Of a DNA stretch of 64,000 bases, positions 21,601 through 34,721 are shown in pieces. Origin of the DNA: Aptenodytes patagonicus. Lineage: Eukaryota > Chordata > Aves > Sphenisciformes > Spheniscidae. Positions within the stretch are counted from its first letter, which is position 1, and each line of letters opens with the position of its first letter. The position numbers and the translations under genes are program-made. A model generated the notes under the pieces. That model worked only from the letters and a program-made list of their open reading frames with translations. It was not told where the DNA came from and did no database searches. The DNA lies in the NCBI RefSeq assembly GCF_965638725.1, contig NC_134951.1, forward strand, positions 4,588,001-4,652,000. Reading direction: 5' to 3'.

Positions 21601-22600
21601 ACATCCTGCAGTGACATAAAGCATCAGTCGATGGAGATTTCTGCCGGTATTATTCAAGAGAGGTGACTGAGCAGGGACCGGATTAGTCCCTTCTCGTTTG
21701 AAAATGCCATGAATCTGTAAGAGGTTCCTGATTTTCTGGAGAACTGAAAATGCCATGAATCTGTTGATTTTCTGGAGGACTGAAGATGAATTTGTGTGAA
21801 GAGTTCTACTCTTCAGTCCTCCTCTTCCAGCTTGGCTACATGGCTTTGGGAGAGGCTTCTCTTGGGGCTTTTCTCCACAGAGAAGCTGATCAAACTGGTT
21901 ACATGGTCTTTTTGTGCAATAAAAATAGCTTTTACTCCCAGAGAGAGCTGCTGGTGCTTCTGGGGAAACAGCATGTCCCCTCCAGTTTGTGGCTGATCCT
22001 TGCTGGATCACAGACAGCAGAGTCCTTGCTCCTGCTTCTCCTTTTATTTTCATGCCTCTCTCCCCTAATAATAAAATGGGGATTATTAGCTTGTGTGATT
22101 AAGAGCCATTATTTTCCACGAACACAAAGGAGCAGAGGAGCAGTACCCGGTGGAGGAACCCAAATAACGTAGTGCCAACGGAGCCCCTGACCGGGCTCTT
22201 TCAGGGCTGTCCAAGGAGGATGGTCAACCCAAGTCCAGATGTGAGACCCACCAGACAAGTCTTTCCCCACATCACCTTGCTGGCAAGAGGGGTATGGGAC
22301 TCATTATGGTGCGCTGGGAAGAGCATTTTGGGGTTGTGCAAGACTTATTACGGGATGTTTAGAGGAAGGGGCAAAGCTGGGGAAAGGAAAGGATCAGGGT
22401 GGATCAGCGAGGAACCAACAGGAAAATGAGAGGAGGGATGATAGGGGCTGATCACACCTAAGTGGGATGGCGGTCAGTATGCTTGTCTGGCTGAGTTCTG
22501 TGCCTGATCACCCCAGTGTGCCCTGTCTTCTTATTAAATCCTTTTCTTAGCTTTTTTCTTTTTTCTTTTTTCTTTTTTTAGTGTAATTTCACTCTCTATC
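18700..22600. other. gene-free stretch
   Basis: No recognised gene. The longest frame (19291-20040, plus, 249 codons) has no visible family motif, signal peptide or conserved domain. A short local duplication around 'gaaaatgccatgaatctg' is seen twice at about 21699-21781. Confidence 0.4.
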
Positions 22601-22689
22601 CTAAATGCAAGTGCTGCAAGGTCTAAGGGCCAGCAACTGGGGGTCTGGTGTGTGGGCATGTTGTGTGAGTATGTATGTCAGCGTGGAAA

Positions 22690-23310
22690 TGCTAAAGACG
22701 TCAAGCTGGACTAGCTCCAGGTATTGGAACAGCCATAAGTCTGGGCAGGATGCTGGAGAGACCCAGAGGGTCTGCAAATGGGCTACTGGGCATACTGGGA
22801 GGTCTAGACCAGCTACTGGAGAGATTGTGGGATCTGGGGGCTGGCTACTGGTAAGGTCACAAGTCTGGAGCAGCTGCCGGGGAGACCCACTGGTGTGTGT
22901 TTGTGTCTGTGCATGAAGCAATGGGGAGACTGGGGGATCCAGGGGCAGCTACTGGAGGGATGGTCTAAAGCCAATAACTGGAGAGATCCATCTTGTATGT
23001 ATGTACCTATATATATATATACACCTATTTTCCACTAACAGGCTTTCATCCTGATCAGCCACAGAGGAAAACAAGATGAGGCCATTGGTCCTGTTTGTGT
23101 TTGCGTGAGTGATATTTTTTGCCCGTGTTGATCCATGTGGTTGGACTTCTGCATGTGTATATATGTTATACACGTGTTGCATACGCGTGTGTGTGTACGC
23201 GCCTATTGGGAACCCGTGCTCAGCTTCGCTACTGGAGGGACGTGGGGGCATAGAGCTGTAGCAGCCTCGTCTCTACCGGGTTTGAATTTGGGGCTACTGG
23301 ATTTGGCAAC
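22690..23310. repeat. imperfect minisatellite-like array with 'ctactggagag' unit
   Basis: The motif 'gctactgg(agag)' recurs irregularly at about 22783, 22812, 22844, 22947, 22972 (variant), 23226 and 23294. It is embedded in 'gagacccag', 'gggggctgg' and 'ggtctgg' segments, with TG- and TA-rich stretches (about 22990-23030 and 23150-23205) between. Spacing is uneven, so this is either a degenerate tandem repeat or a piece of a repetitive element I cannot name. Confidence 0.5.
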
Positions 23311-24615
23311 TCCGAACAAGGACAGCATTACCTTCTCATCGCTCTAAGGGCTTAAACGTATATTTTACTGAACAAGCGTGATACACTGACACAGCAGAGG
23401 AAAAAGCACATTGGGAAAATCCTTAAGGAGCAATTAATCCCATCTAGACTTTAGCTGCTGAATTCTGCCAAGCCCTGACATTGTGCGTGCTGAAGCTTTG
23501 TAAACATTTGTGATTTAATCAAGTTTGGTGGGATTTTCACAGGATCATCAAAAGACACTCCCAGTTGCTTGCCAGGATACTGACTCCATGTGAATTTGCT
23601 CCAATGCTACCACAGGGGGTCCTACACTCCCACCTGCCCCCACACCTCACCCCTTTCAGGCTCTTTAAAATGAGAAAAAAACTGTTTAAAAATACTTTAC
23701 ATTTTCTCCAGCCCCCTTGGCACTCAGAGGAGACCTAGGCAAAATGCAGTACAGTATGGCCATGGAGATGGTCTACCATGTATGTCCAAGGAGTCCATCC
23801 AGAAGAAACGCTACTCCAAGGTCCATGCAGTAGACAAGGCCAGAGAAGGGGCAGGAAACCAGCGCTCCTACAGCGTAGCTCAGGCGGGGACTGAGGGCCC
23901 AAAGCTGAACTGAAATGGGGCTCCTGGTGATTGGCTGTGGAGGGAAACCCATGGTGATGCTGGTCAAGGCTAGTAAGGCTGATTAGCGCCCTCAGGGCCC
24001 TTACAGGGCGTGCATGAGTTTTTCAAAGAGCTCTCCAGAACATGTCAACATGGGATCTCAGCAATGAGTGGGGAAGGCATCCCAGCTCCTGGTGTCCGGA
24101 GGTCCCCCAGGAGGACTTCCCCTGGGCATCTACTCTTGCCCTGCCTGGTCACCGCAGGTCACAGGGATCCCCGAAATGAGGTGGGGGCGGATTGTGCAAT
24201 TGAAGCAAAGGGAAGTTAAACTGTGAAGTTCCATGTCCTGTCCTCATTTTGAAACCCTTGTTGGGTGCCTGACTTTGCAGCTTGCTGATCTCTGCCATTT
24301 GGTTTGTGCGAGGCACGTGGAAGTTCATCCACAGATGTGTTTGTGGTGAGAGAACATTAATATTAGAAAGAGGGGGTGGGGGAAAAAAAAAAGCTGCCTG
24401 AACAAATTTTTTTCTTCTTTTCTTCCCTTATCTCTTTATCTGCCTGAATAAACTGTATTGGCTGATTTGGGATTCTGATGACATATTATCTGCCCTCCCC
24501 TTTCTGGAGGTAGACGGAAGGAAGTGGGCTAGAAAATGAAATATCAGCTCCTAACCTCGGGTCAGGTAAGCCAGCTATATGCTGCAATGGAAAAGATGGT
24601 AGTGGCTGAACTTTG

Positions 24616-24623
24616 CTATAAAA
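24616..24623 (+). promoter_or_regulatory. IL17F: IL17F TATA box
   Basis: TATAAAAA lies 113 bp before the proposed ATG at 24736, so transcription should start near 24645. The IL17A paralogue has the same TATAAAAA at a similar place, which supports both first exons. Confidence 0.75.
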
Positions 24624-24735
24624 AGGAGACCACAACTGGATTTGAGACACACGCGGAGTGGAAGAGGTCTCGGAGAAGGAGAACTCTTGTGCCCTGTCAC
24701 TGTGTGCATCCGCCTAAAGCAGCAGAGACGTTGCC

Positions 24736-26791
24736 ATGGCTTTTGCCAGCTACGCTGTGGTGGTAAGTACTTATATTTGGTATAAGTATTAAGATATATT
24801 TGTTGCAAAAGAAAAAGCAGAATGCAGATCCCACGATGCTGTTATCTAGGAGCAACCCTTGTCGGTCTTAATGGGAGCTGAATGGGATGCTAAGTCTGTC
24901 TGAAACAGCTTTCTGTCCTGAGGTTTTGCAAATGGGTTTGGTGTTTGAGTGACAAGGGGGCAATGGGCTATCTGTAAGGGCAGCACTGCTGATGTGGGAT
25001 TGGGAGAGACAGTCCTTTTCTCAGACAACAGGCTATCAAAATTGCTGAAATGTCATTGTGAAGTGAATGTCTGTGTCTTTAAATTTCAACCTGGGTAGTA
25101 TTTGCAGCACTGTCAACTCTTGTGATTTTATTAAAACCTTTGCATTTATCTGTCTTCTTTTCCTAAAACCCGAGCTCCTGGAAATGGCCCAAGAATCTCA
25201 GATTTCATCAAGAAAAGGGTTATTTCCAGCAGATGGCTGCTAGGTGGCCAACCTTTCCTGTCCTGAGAAAGCACATGGCTTCTAAGCTTAGGCATGGGGT
25301 CAGCTGAGTCCTTAACCCACCTTGTAGCTCATAAGACATTGCTGTTTGACTGTGGAGGAGGGCCTTTCATAGCTTGTTGGAGAGATGCTCTTCTTGGTGC
25401 AGAGCCAGCTATGAATCAGAATTTGAATCAGCGTTTAGCATCTGTTGTGATGAGTATTATTAGCATCATTGTGCTATTTGCTCGTGCTGGCCCGTCTCGC
25501 CCAAATATAAGTAGGAAGATCAGCCGCTGCCCAGTGCTGATTCACAGCAATGAAGGAATTCAGGATAGGACTTATGTGCTGCATCCTCCTCCTCTTGCTA
25601 GTTATATGGTCCATTGATGGTCCAGTCTAGTCAAGACTTGGCTCTTTGTGCTCTCTCTCTCTCGACTGAACTGAGCCAACGACACCTTTCTCTCTCCCAG
25701 TTCAGATCACTGCTTTTGGTGCTGGTTCTAGCACTCACCGTAAGGAGCTCACCCCATGGGAGGGTAGTTCGTCCTCAACCCAGCAAGGACGGTGGCTCTG
25801 TGAGGCTTAGTGAAGATTGCCTGTACCGAAAGGATCTCAAATTCCCTACAATGGTGAAGGTTGACATTCGCATCAGCAATTCAGATCGTGCCTTTAGAAT
25901 GGTCCACGATGTCAGGAACCGGTCTCTTGCTCCTTGGGATTACAGGTAACTGTTTAGTTGTTATCTAAATTGCAATGGCTGTGCTACGCAGACGTGTTTT
26001 GTGGTGAACAATGGCCGGTTCTCAGCATACGCCTGGAGTTCTGTGAATATTGCGAACAGTTCTTGACACACGCTTTCATTTTGATGTTGGGTGAGATTTC
26101 TCCAAGAGAAACTGTTTGCAGTGCAAGGGGACATCATTGGAATGGTTTCTAATCATCTTGTCAATCTTTGTCAAAGAATTATTCCTCTAGGAATACAAAA
26201 ATATCAGTATATTGTAATTTTACATTTTCATAGCTGAAAGAAATTTTTGAATGCTGAAATTAAAACGAAACCAAACAAAAATGAATGGTCCACTTGTGAC
26301 CAGTTCTGTATTTCACCCAGCTCCACTCCATTCGTCAACTGCTAAAGAATGATATGGCAGTATTACCCTCCCAAAATTGATTCCATTTCTAGGAATCATT
26401 CTAAAAATGTTGAGGATAGGGTAATTCTTTGGCCTTGTCTCGTAATGAGGATACGCAGGTAAATAGTATGGTCCTTTCATGGAGATAAACAAGAAGATTC
26501 TGCCAAACCGTGTTGTGCAAGTGCATAAACCCTTTTTCTGTCCCCATCCCCAGGCTCGACGAGGACCCCAACCGCTTCCCCCAGGTGATCGCTGACGCTA
26601 AGTGCCGCCTCTCCGGCTGCATGAACCCACTGGGGCAGGAGGACCACAGCCTCAACTCCGTCCCCATCAAACAGGAGATCCTCGTCCTCCGGCGGGAGCA
26701 GCGGGGCTGCCTTCCCACCTACCACCTGGAGAAGAAAGTCATCACCGTGGGCTGCACGTGTGCCACTCCAGTCGTCCACCACCAGTCCTAG
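24736..26791 (+). CDS. IL17F: interleukin-17F-like cytokine, 3 coding exons
   Basis: Secreted cystine-knot cytokine acting through IL-17 receptors (IL17RA/RC in vertebrates). Exons: 24736-24762, 25701-25945, 26554-26791; 510 nt, 169 aa, all GT/AG. Exon 1 encodes only nine residues, as in mammalian IL17A, and is joined to a leucine-rich stretch (residues 12-21) to form the signal peptide. Cysteines are at 49, 108, 113, 143, 158 and 160, the expected six of the IL-17 fold. Conserved blocks are NRSLAPWDYR (82-91, with an N-glycosylation sequon at Asn82), NSVPIKQEILVLRRE (125-139) and VGCTCATP (156-163). Called IL17F because it adjoins MCM3 in the same orientation, as IL17F does in mammals, and because residues such as GQEDHSLNS and the PVVHH end look more like mammalian IL-17F. 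It is convergent with IL17A at 34.7 kb. Confidence 0.93.
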
Positions 26792-27450
26792 GAGGGATTA
26801 GTAGGAGAGACAACACTGGGAAGAAGAAATGTCTCCTACGAACACCCCTTTGGAGAAATCCCACAGTTGCTCACCTTGCATCCCAGGAATTCAACATGAC
26901 ATTTCCTTTCCAAATCTGAGCAAATTACCTCCTGAAAGTACTGATTCTTGCTGTAGTTCATTTACGGATTTTAGAACGGGAATCACCGGTAGCTGGTGAT
27001 GGATGGGAGAGAGAGGGATGGAGGAAAAGTTTTCTTTGTGACTCCAAGCAGGGAGGGAGTAAAGCAGTGCTTCTTTTTTCATTGCAGCTTATACCAGTTT
27101 GGTGAATCAAATGAATTATAGTTTCAAAAGTTGTCCTTGGCAGTAAATTGCCCTAATGGATACATGCCAACCAGCACTGCCACAAAAAATTCCTCCTCCT
27201 GCACCTCCTCTCTCCCTTCCTCATCCTCTAGCCCCTTTTTCTTCTCTGGCCATCCCTGCTCACTAGCGTATTTCTAGTGTAAATCTGGCATAAGTGCCAC
27301 TAGGCCTGATTCTCATTGCGCTCTGGGTTTGTGTCACTGCTGCTCTACGGGGAGCAGTGGCTGACTTATTCCAGAGCATTTTGGGAGAGAAATGAGTCCA
27401 CTTGCATTGAGCGTTAAAATGGCAAAGAACTAATGAGTGTTTATATTTCT

Positions 27451-27562
27451 ATTTATATCTTCTATTTATGACCGTATTTATGACTTTGTATGTGCTCAGA
27501 GCATCAAAAAAAAATGGTAAATGTTTATCTGTATTTATTCAATAACTTATCTGCTGAATAAA
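27451..27562 (+). promoter_or_regulatory. IL17F: IL17F 3' UTR AU-rich elements and polyadenylation signal
   Basis: Four ATTTA pentamers at 27451-27455, 27464-27468, 27476-27480 and 27533-27537 precede AATAAA at 27557-27562. AU-rich elements of this kind mark short-lived cytokine mRNAs. The 3' untranslated region would be about 790 nt. Confidence 0.8.
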
Positions 27563-27599
27563 AATTGTGTTTTATTTAAAACAATGTTGTTTTACGGTA

Positions 27600-30500
27600 G
27601 CTCAAAATGAAAGCAGACACAGAGAATTGGTTTGTGCTGCAGTAGCACTGAGAGATTTCAGCAAGGATCAGGCTTGTTCTGGTGCAGTGATATGAGTAAG
27701 AGGGAGCGCAAGAGAACTTGCAGCCTAAGCAGAGGAAAAGATGCAAAAAAGGGCTGAAAGTGGTGAAGTGAGGTTATACAGGCAGCGCTGGGGGAGTTGG
27801 CAATGGGGACAGGTTCTCTAGACCTTGGGGATGGTCTCTAGGGATGGCGGGAAAAGAGGTGGGAGACATCGCATTGCAGGGCTGCAGCCGAAATTTGGGA
27901 CGGGGGTCTAGCCTGGTTCATGTGAGCTAGGAAAGGCCTGTCCTATCCTCTTCCAGACAAGATGTCATCCTTATAAACGACCTTCTCCTCCACCAGCTGG
28001 ATGGTTGGCTGAGTAGGAATGCAGGGAAATGTGCAAAGATGGCTTCATCTCACAGCTCTTTAACCAGCCAAATATTAGGTGTTGGGCTTGAAGTGGCGGA
28101 TGGGGATCCCTCCACATCAAGGGAACAAGGAATAAACACCTCCAGGGCAGGCTGTGTCCGAAATTAGGAAAGGAGGAATTGCCCTTTCTCTCCCTTAGCT
28201 ACACAAGGAGCACATCCTAGCAAGACTCACTATTTATTATTTTATCAGATTGCTGCAGTGTTGGGTTTTTTTCACATTACTCATCTTTCATCCAGAGCTG
28301 AGCCAGATTCTCAGACCTCTGACTTTGGTTTCTGCTGGTGGAGGTTTTAAGCCTGTATTTGCTTGTTCACCTGCATTTAAACCGGGGTAAACCTGTGTGC
28401 AAACATTCTTGTATTTCATTTTGGCTGCACAGAAGCTACTTTAAATTAGATACACCTGGTGCAGGTAGACCCTGGGTTTCCTCCCCCGGGTAGGTCAGAC
28501 AAGTCATTGGGTCCAGATGACTCCTTCGGTGCTTGTTTGTCGAGTCGAGCGTATTGCCTGCCCTGCGGGTCACTGGGAGCCAGTTCAAAAAGCCATGGGT
28601 AACCAGGCGGGGAAACCGTCTCATTCGGTTACAAGCATTTGTACTCATTTGTGGCAGCAGCTGTTTCGTTATGACCACCAAGCTCTTCATGTGGTGGAGA
28701 GCAAACCCATGGAGGCGTCTTCTGTGCGCTCTTGCGTAACACCATCTCTCCTCTTACAGTAACCACTGACCAGGAAATTGCACGCTGCACACCCCGGTTC
28801 TTACTCCTGACCTATTTCTCTCCCTCTCGATTAACCTAGCCCGTGGGGTTGTTCTCGCTTGTTTTACGGGGAGAAAACTACCCTACATTTCTCTCTTCAG
28901 ACATAATTACTTTGGCATTGGGTTCGTGGCAGCTAAACGGGTGTAAGCTCCTGTGCTGATGCTCTTAAACACCCATCAGCTTAGCTTAAGAGTTGTTCTA
29001 ACTGGATGAATTATGAAGTAGCTAATTAAGAAAATGCAAAGGTAGCTGATTAAGGAAGTCTCACTCATGGGTCATGAGGTTTTGCAGCCAGCGCTATCAA
29101 CTGCAAACCACACAGCTCTCAGTAAGGCATGCGCTTGTATGTGGGGATTGTTTCTAAATAAAACGAGCAACAGGGGTTATTTCCTTCTAAAGGCATCATT
29201 CTTAGAGTGCAGTTGGTTGTAAATGAGTCTGGTTATTTTTTAGTTGCTGGCTTTTGCGATGAGGTAGGTGGTTGGCTTTCATTCCCAGCAATCTAAGAAC
29301 ATGGCAAACGGGTTTATGCTTCTTGTAAAGAGCACAGTCATATCGCCACCAAGAGCAAGTACAGTTCACAGCTGAGGACCAGCCTTTGCGAAAGGCTTTG
29401 CTTGTTTTTGTTCCCCTTGCAGCAATGGACCCAGCCCCTGGATGCCCAGCTGGGCATCTCTGGCTCTGAAATGTAGCTTAGAGCAGCCTTCAGGGACTCG
29501 GCTGTTTTACCAGGAGGAGAAGACACAGCTGTAGGTATAGTAGCAGTCCCGCAGTGCCTTCTCGTAACCGGCTGGGCTAAACAACCTATGGTCACAGGTT
29601 GGTATCTGAGCCTTGTGGCCTTTCCTATTCCTTTCCTCTTCTGCTCGCCTCTCACTAACCTCCTTTCCCTGTCGGCTTGCCCGATCCTCCCTTTGCCTGT
29701 TCTGGCAGCTCAAGCAGGTATCCTGTTGGGTAGCAGCTCTCATGAGATGTTGGAGGGAGCACGCTGCAGAGATCCCTGCATTAGCATGGGCTGGGAGGCA
29801 CAGCAGTGATGTGAGCCCAGGTAGATGCCTCCTCCCAGACCTGTGCTGTGACCTGTGGATGTATTGGCCTGCAGGTGTGAGCCAGGCTTCTTTGGACCCT
29901 TGACAACACGCAGATGCTCCTGGGGGTGTTCAAAAGGACTACAGACCAGGTCAGCCTGTTCCACAAAACCATTGCTTTTAAAAGTGCACAGAAATTAATT
30001 ATATAAATAATGCAAAGGTTGCAACCTAAAAGGTTGAAACAAGCCAAGAACTGTTTGTATTTCTGTTTGGTAAGCCAGAGGAGCAATGGCTTGAAAACCC
30101 AGAAGCTGATATGGCTTGTTGAGAGTTAGACCTAACAGACAAAATTTTGAGGGGATGAGCGATTTGCTGGTCAGTCCTTTGGGGATCTGGGGTTTGGTGC
30201 CGACATGATGGGTATAGATGATGGGATGAGTTTCCATATCAGCTGTGAGTTCTGACTGTCCTGGGAGATGGCCTGACAGATCAAACCAGAAACCTGTGCC
30301 CATGTCACCATCACTGGGTAAAATGTGAGGCTTGCCTTCATCTCCTTCTCTTGTCTCCTTCCCCTTCTTCCTCTTCTTTGCTCTCTGATATTATTTCTAA
30401 CCTTGTGCTTAAGAAGAGTCCAGGTGTGTGGGCCAAGTCTGCATCTTCTACAGCACTGTTACAAGGCGGTGACAAAAAAGCCAACAACTGCTTAAGATGT

Positions 30501-33500
30501 CTGTGATTGCCTGATGCTACTTGGCAGGCTCAGAGCCGCTGGTGGGGATGGGACTGTGGGCTGGTGCTGGCTTTCAGGAGCTGAGAAGATGCCAGCCAGG
30601 CTCAGCACCAGAAGCAACCCACGCTTTCTGTCTTTGCTACTCACACAAACATTTTCCGTCTTTGCTAATTATTCTCCATACTTCCAGGGCTGGATAGTGG
30701 TAGTGTCTTCCAGCCCTCAGCTCTTCAGATAAATCCATTCCTGCTTTCTGTGTCACTTTTCTTTGTCTTCTATTTATTTTTTTCCTTCAGAAAACTAGCT
30801 CAGTTTTTTCACCTTTTTCTGTAACTTCAACAAAAGATTAAAAATATGTTTGATGCTCTTTGAGGGTCATGGCTGAGTAGGCTCTACTCAAAATACTGTT
30901 CTCTGGACATAGCTTTCTGTGAGTGATTTTACCAGTGGTTTTACCAGTACAAAAAGTCGTTTTTCTGTTTTATCTGCGTTCTTAGTAAGCACAATATGTT
31001 TGTATCATGATCAAGGTTCCCCGTTCCAGTAAACGAACAGAGATGGTTTATTTTCTCTCTAACTTGCCCCTATAATGTTTTGGGTTTGCTTTTTATTTCA
31101 GACTTCTGAAATCTGTACTCCTGGCCTCCTTCACGTCGCAAGGCTTGCCAGACAGTTGAATCTATATCACTTTTTACAAGTATCTGGTATCTGTCCAGCT
31201 TGCTTTGATAACTGGCAATGATGAGCATGGTTATCTGATCACTTGCTGCACAAATTCAATCTCAAACTTCCCTTTCTGCTGGGTTTTACTCACAGGTTGC
31301 CAAGCAATCCGGCTGCTAAGCCACTGCTGCTCAGATTTTGCAAACCGACATGAAACTGAGGCAGGGAGCAAAACCCCCTTTGTGTTGAAGGGGGTTTTGC
31401 AGCAGTTTCCGCCCCATTCCCCTGCCCCGACGATATCATTAAAGGACATCAAATAAGCAGGAATTTGCACTGAAACTCTTCAAAACAAGAAAGAGCAAGC
31501 TTTACCTGTTGAGCCTCAAACTGATAGGAGCTGTTCAAGGGTGAAAGAGAGGTCCTACTCTCTTCAGTCTCCTATCGTGATCCTTATTAACTGTAATCAT
31601 GAATGTTTGCCCACAAAAACAAAGGCACTGATTAGGCGACCTCATGGCAGGGTGCATCGATTTGGGATTATTCTGCACCTTTCCAACTGAACACAGCAAT
31701 GTGAAGGAAGACCTCTTAGCTCATGATGCCAGGAGTTACATGAGAACTTGCAGTAGGAAAGAAAACAGTCCTCAGGCCAAATCAATACTGTTAAACGCTT
31801 CTGCAGGAGCATGTACAACACCCAGGCAGCTTGCAGAGGTGAGCGTGAAGGGGGCACCAGGCCAAGTAAATAAAGAAGGGTTGTGTCCTAAGACACGGAT
31901 TTAATTGAGTTGGTAGATGGTCCAAGGGAGAATGACGCTGCTGGAAGGGGGACCGAAGTATCTTTGCAGCCCGTCAGCAGAAAGCTGTCAGCATTTTGGT
32001 AACTCCAACTGCATCATCTCTCGCTGAGCTGGTTCTGACTTTTTCCACACAGCAGCTCACTCTCAGCATTGCTAACTAGTCTCCATTACTCATGTGCCAA
32101 CTCCAGCTAACTACACACCACTACCAGGTGATAAAGGGTGGGGCTTACTGTGATTTTAACTGCTAGAAGTTACTTGGGCTGCTGCAGACAATTTGCCAAA
32201 GCTCCTTCTATAGCAAGTGATAGGACATTGAGAGATTATCTAATGGACAAGGCAGTCAACTCTATTTCAATCTTTCTGGACTGGTATTTATATAACTCCT
32301 TGAAAACCTCAAAGGATTAATGTTCCTCGATATTTTTTTTTGGCAGTCTGTTCCCATGCTTAACATTCTTGGAACAACCAGCTGGGTGAACTTCAGGACC
32401 TGCAGGAGACCTTAAGGAGACCTAGTTGGAGACAAGGTAGGAAACAAGCTACGTTAGGATCACATATACTGCTAGATACCTACATATGAGCAAAGTTATA
32501 TCAGTGTTTGAAGGTAACTAAAGGTGTGGACAGGAGTTCATTGTTGTGATTGCAGATACGGTGATCACTCAGAGTTAATTAATGTTTCTTTGGACCAGTG
32601 TGTATCTGCTAGGTCAAGGGATGGTACGAAACCTGTGGCTGTGCTGTGAGTTTCAGTTACGTGCTGACCCACCTGATTTTGCCTGGAGTCGGATTAGGGA
32701 GGGTTTAGGCTCACTGGCACAGCTGGAGAGAATAGCCCCCAGCAGCAAAGGTTGGGATGATCACATCTCCAGTTAGCACAGCTGGATCTGGAGAAGATGC
32801 TTTCGCCTGAGAGGACCTTGCCTCTCATCAGGGACTTGCATCCCTGACCTCTGCATTTCTAGAAATTCTGTATTTTCTGTTGCATTTGCCAATGGCATTT
32901 TGCCAGTGCCTGAGAAGGTTCACACCTCCCCGAGACAGCAGCAAACAAAACATCCGTGTCTTTGCAAACCAGCCTGCCTTTTGAAACACGGAACATTTTC
33001 ATCTGAGCAGTTTTAACCCAAGTGTGCTTTAAATAAACCCACCTGCAGTGCTAGACACCCACCTACGCAAGTCCCATCGCAACCATGGTAGAAGTGCTGT
33101 GTCAGCGTGCTCTACATTTGAAGAACTAACCGCTGGCAGCGAACGTATTGGAAGGACACGAGCATGGAGAAAATTACAATTGCAGTTAGCAATACATGGT
33201 TAATTGCTTCAATTATCCATCCGACTCACTCCTGCGTTTTTCCTCGTGTACCCAGGTAGTGACGTTGCTCCATAGAAAGTGTGTTGAAATGGGTTGGAGT
33301 GAAATTCACAGATAGCGTAGGGCCAAAATTAAAGCTTAGCAGTGGAATGCACTTGCTGTTTTAAGGGAGGGAGTTCCTTTCCCCCCAAAGAAGCGTTCAA
33401 AGTGTTGTGTTGAACCTATCTTTACAAATCCCTTCCCAACTGGATAACTAGGTGGATAACTGGATAGATACCCACTGCTTTTTTTGCTAGTCTGTCTTTA

Positions 33501-33565
33501 ATGTGAATCTATTGGGTGTCACTTGGTAAATCATTTTCCTCCAGGTATCTTAGTTTCTCTATCGG
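27600..33565. other. intergenic region between IL17F and the LTR near IL17A
   Basis: About 6 kb with no recognised gene, RNA or clear mobile element. The short frames present show no family features. CR1 copies are absent, in contrast with both sides of the window. Confidence 0.45.
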
Positions 33566-34154
33566 TCATGTGGTTTAACTGGTTCAGCAGGCAGCTGAAC
33601 ACCACACAGCCGTTCGCTCACTCCCCACCCCTCGGTGGGATGGGGGAGACAATCAGGAAAAAAAAAAGTAAAATACATGGGTTGAGATAAAGACAGTTTA
33701 ATAGGACAGAAAAGGAAGGGAAAATAATAGTAATAATAATAATGATGATGATGATGATGATTATGATGATAAAAGAATATATGAAACAAGTGATGCACAG
33801 TGCAATTGCTCACCACCCGCCGACCGATGACCAGCCAGTCCCCGAGCAGCGGCCCCCCCGGCCAGCTTTCCCCAGTTTCTGTACTGAGCATGACGCCATA
33901 TGGTGTGGAATGTCCCTTTGGCCAGTTGGGGTCAGCTGTCCTGGCTGTGCCCCCTCCCAGCTTCTTGTGCACCTCCAGCCTGCTCAGTCGGTAGAGCATG
34001 GGAAGCTGAAAAGTCCTTGACTAGTGTAAGCACTGCTCAGCAACAACTAAACCATCGGTGAGTTATCAACATTGTTCTCATCCTAAATCCAAAACACAGC
34101 ACTGTACCAGCCACTAGGAAGGAAATTAACTCTATCCCAGCCGAAAGCAGGACA
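33566..34154 (-). mobile_element. solo ERV LTR (ERVL-like) just downstream of IL17A
   Basis: Full-length copy of the same LTR family as in MCM3 intron 2. Flanking pentamers ATCGG (33561-33565) and ATCAG (34155-34159) match at four of five bases, a decayed target duplication. It contains a (TAA/ATG)n microsatellite at about 33727-33770. The CRE-like motif of the family has drifted here (tgacgcca on the plus strand near 33890). It ends ~200 bp beyond the IL17A polyadenylation signal. Confidence 0.85.
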
Positions 34155-34355
34155 ATCAGTAAAATGGTGTTAATGATAACTTTTCTAGGGGCTTTACGTT
34201 CTACTGCAGCAGAGCTAGACATTATTAAGGGAATTTTAGGTTTTAGCTTCATGGAAATCTCTTATATGGTCATAATTGAATTGAGTGATTTCTTGCCTTA
34301 TCAAAAGGCTTCTTTAGAAAGAAAGGAGCATGCCACAGAGTTATTTACTATTTTT

Positions 34356-34429
34356 TTTATTGCACAAAGATAAATAAACAGATACATTATTGCTAACTTT
34401 TCCACCACCATAAATAGAATTACATAAAT
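34356..34429 (-). promoter_or_regulatory. IL17A: IL17A 3' UTR AU-rich elements and polyadenylation signal
   Basis: On the minus strand, ATTTA pentamers occur at 34425-34429, 34411-34415 and 34371-34375, followed by AATAAA at 34356-34361. Same layout as in the IL17F paralogue. The 3' untranslated region would be about 380 nt. Confidence 0.8.
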
Positions 34430-34721
34430 AAACATTTTGAAGTGTAAACTAAAGATGTGTAAAGAGTTCCCATTACTTTTTCAGCCTGACACATGAAGGT
34501 GTCCAGATTCTGAATTTATAGAGTTCAAGATTTTGGGGGAAAACAATTTTTTTTTTTTAAAAACTGAGACTTCTTCATTTTTAGTCTATTCTGATAAATT
34601 CTAGCTAATCATTATAGCTTGATTCAGTTTTGTGGAGACTGAATCAGGCCCCTTCATTTCATTGCTGTTAGGCAAGGAAGCTCTCCTCCGTGGCTCCCTG
34701 CTCTGACACTACTGGCTGCCT

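Noticed and set aside
25614-25949. Alternative IL17F start within the exon 2 open frame
   Set aside because: The 3' splice site at 25699-25700 and the separate 27-nt first exon after a TATA box, mirrored exactly in the paralogue, give the better model.
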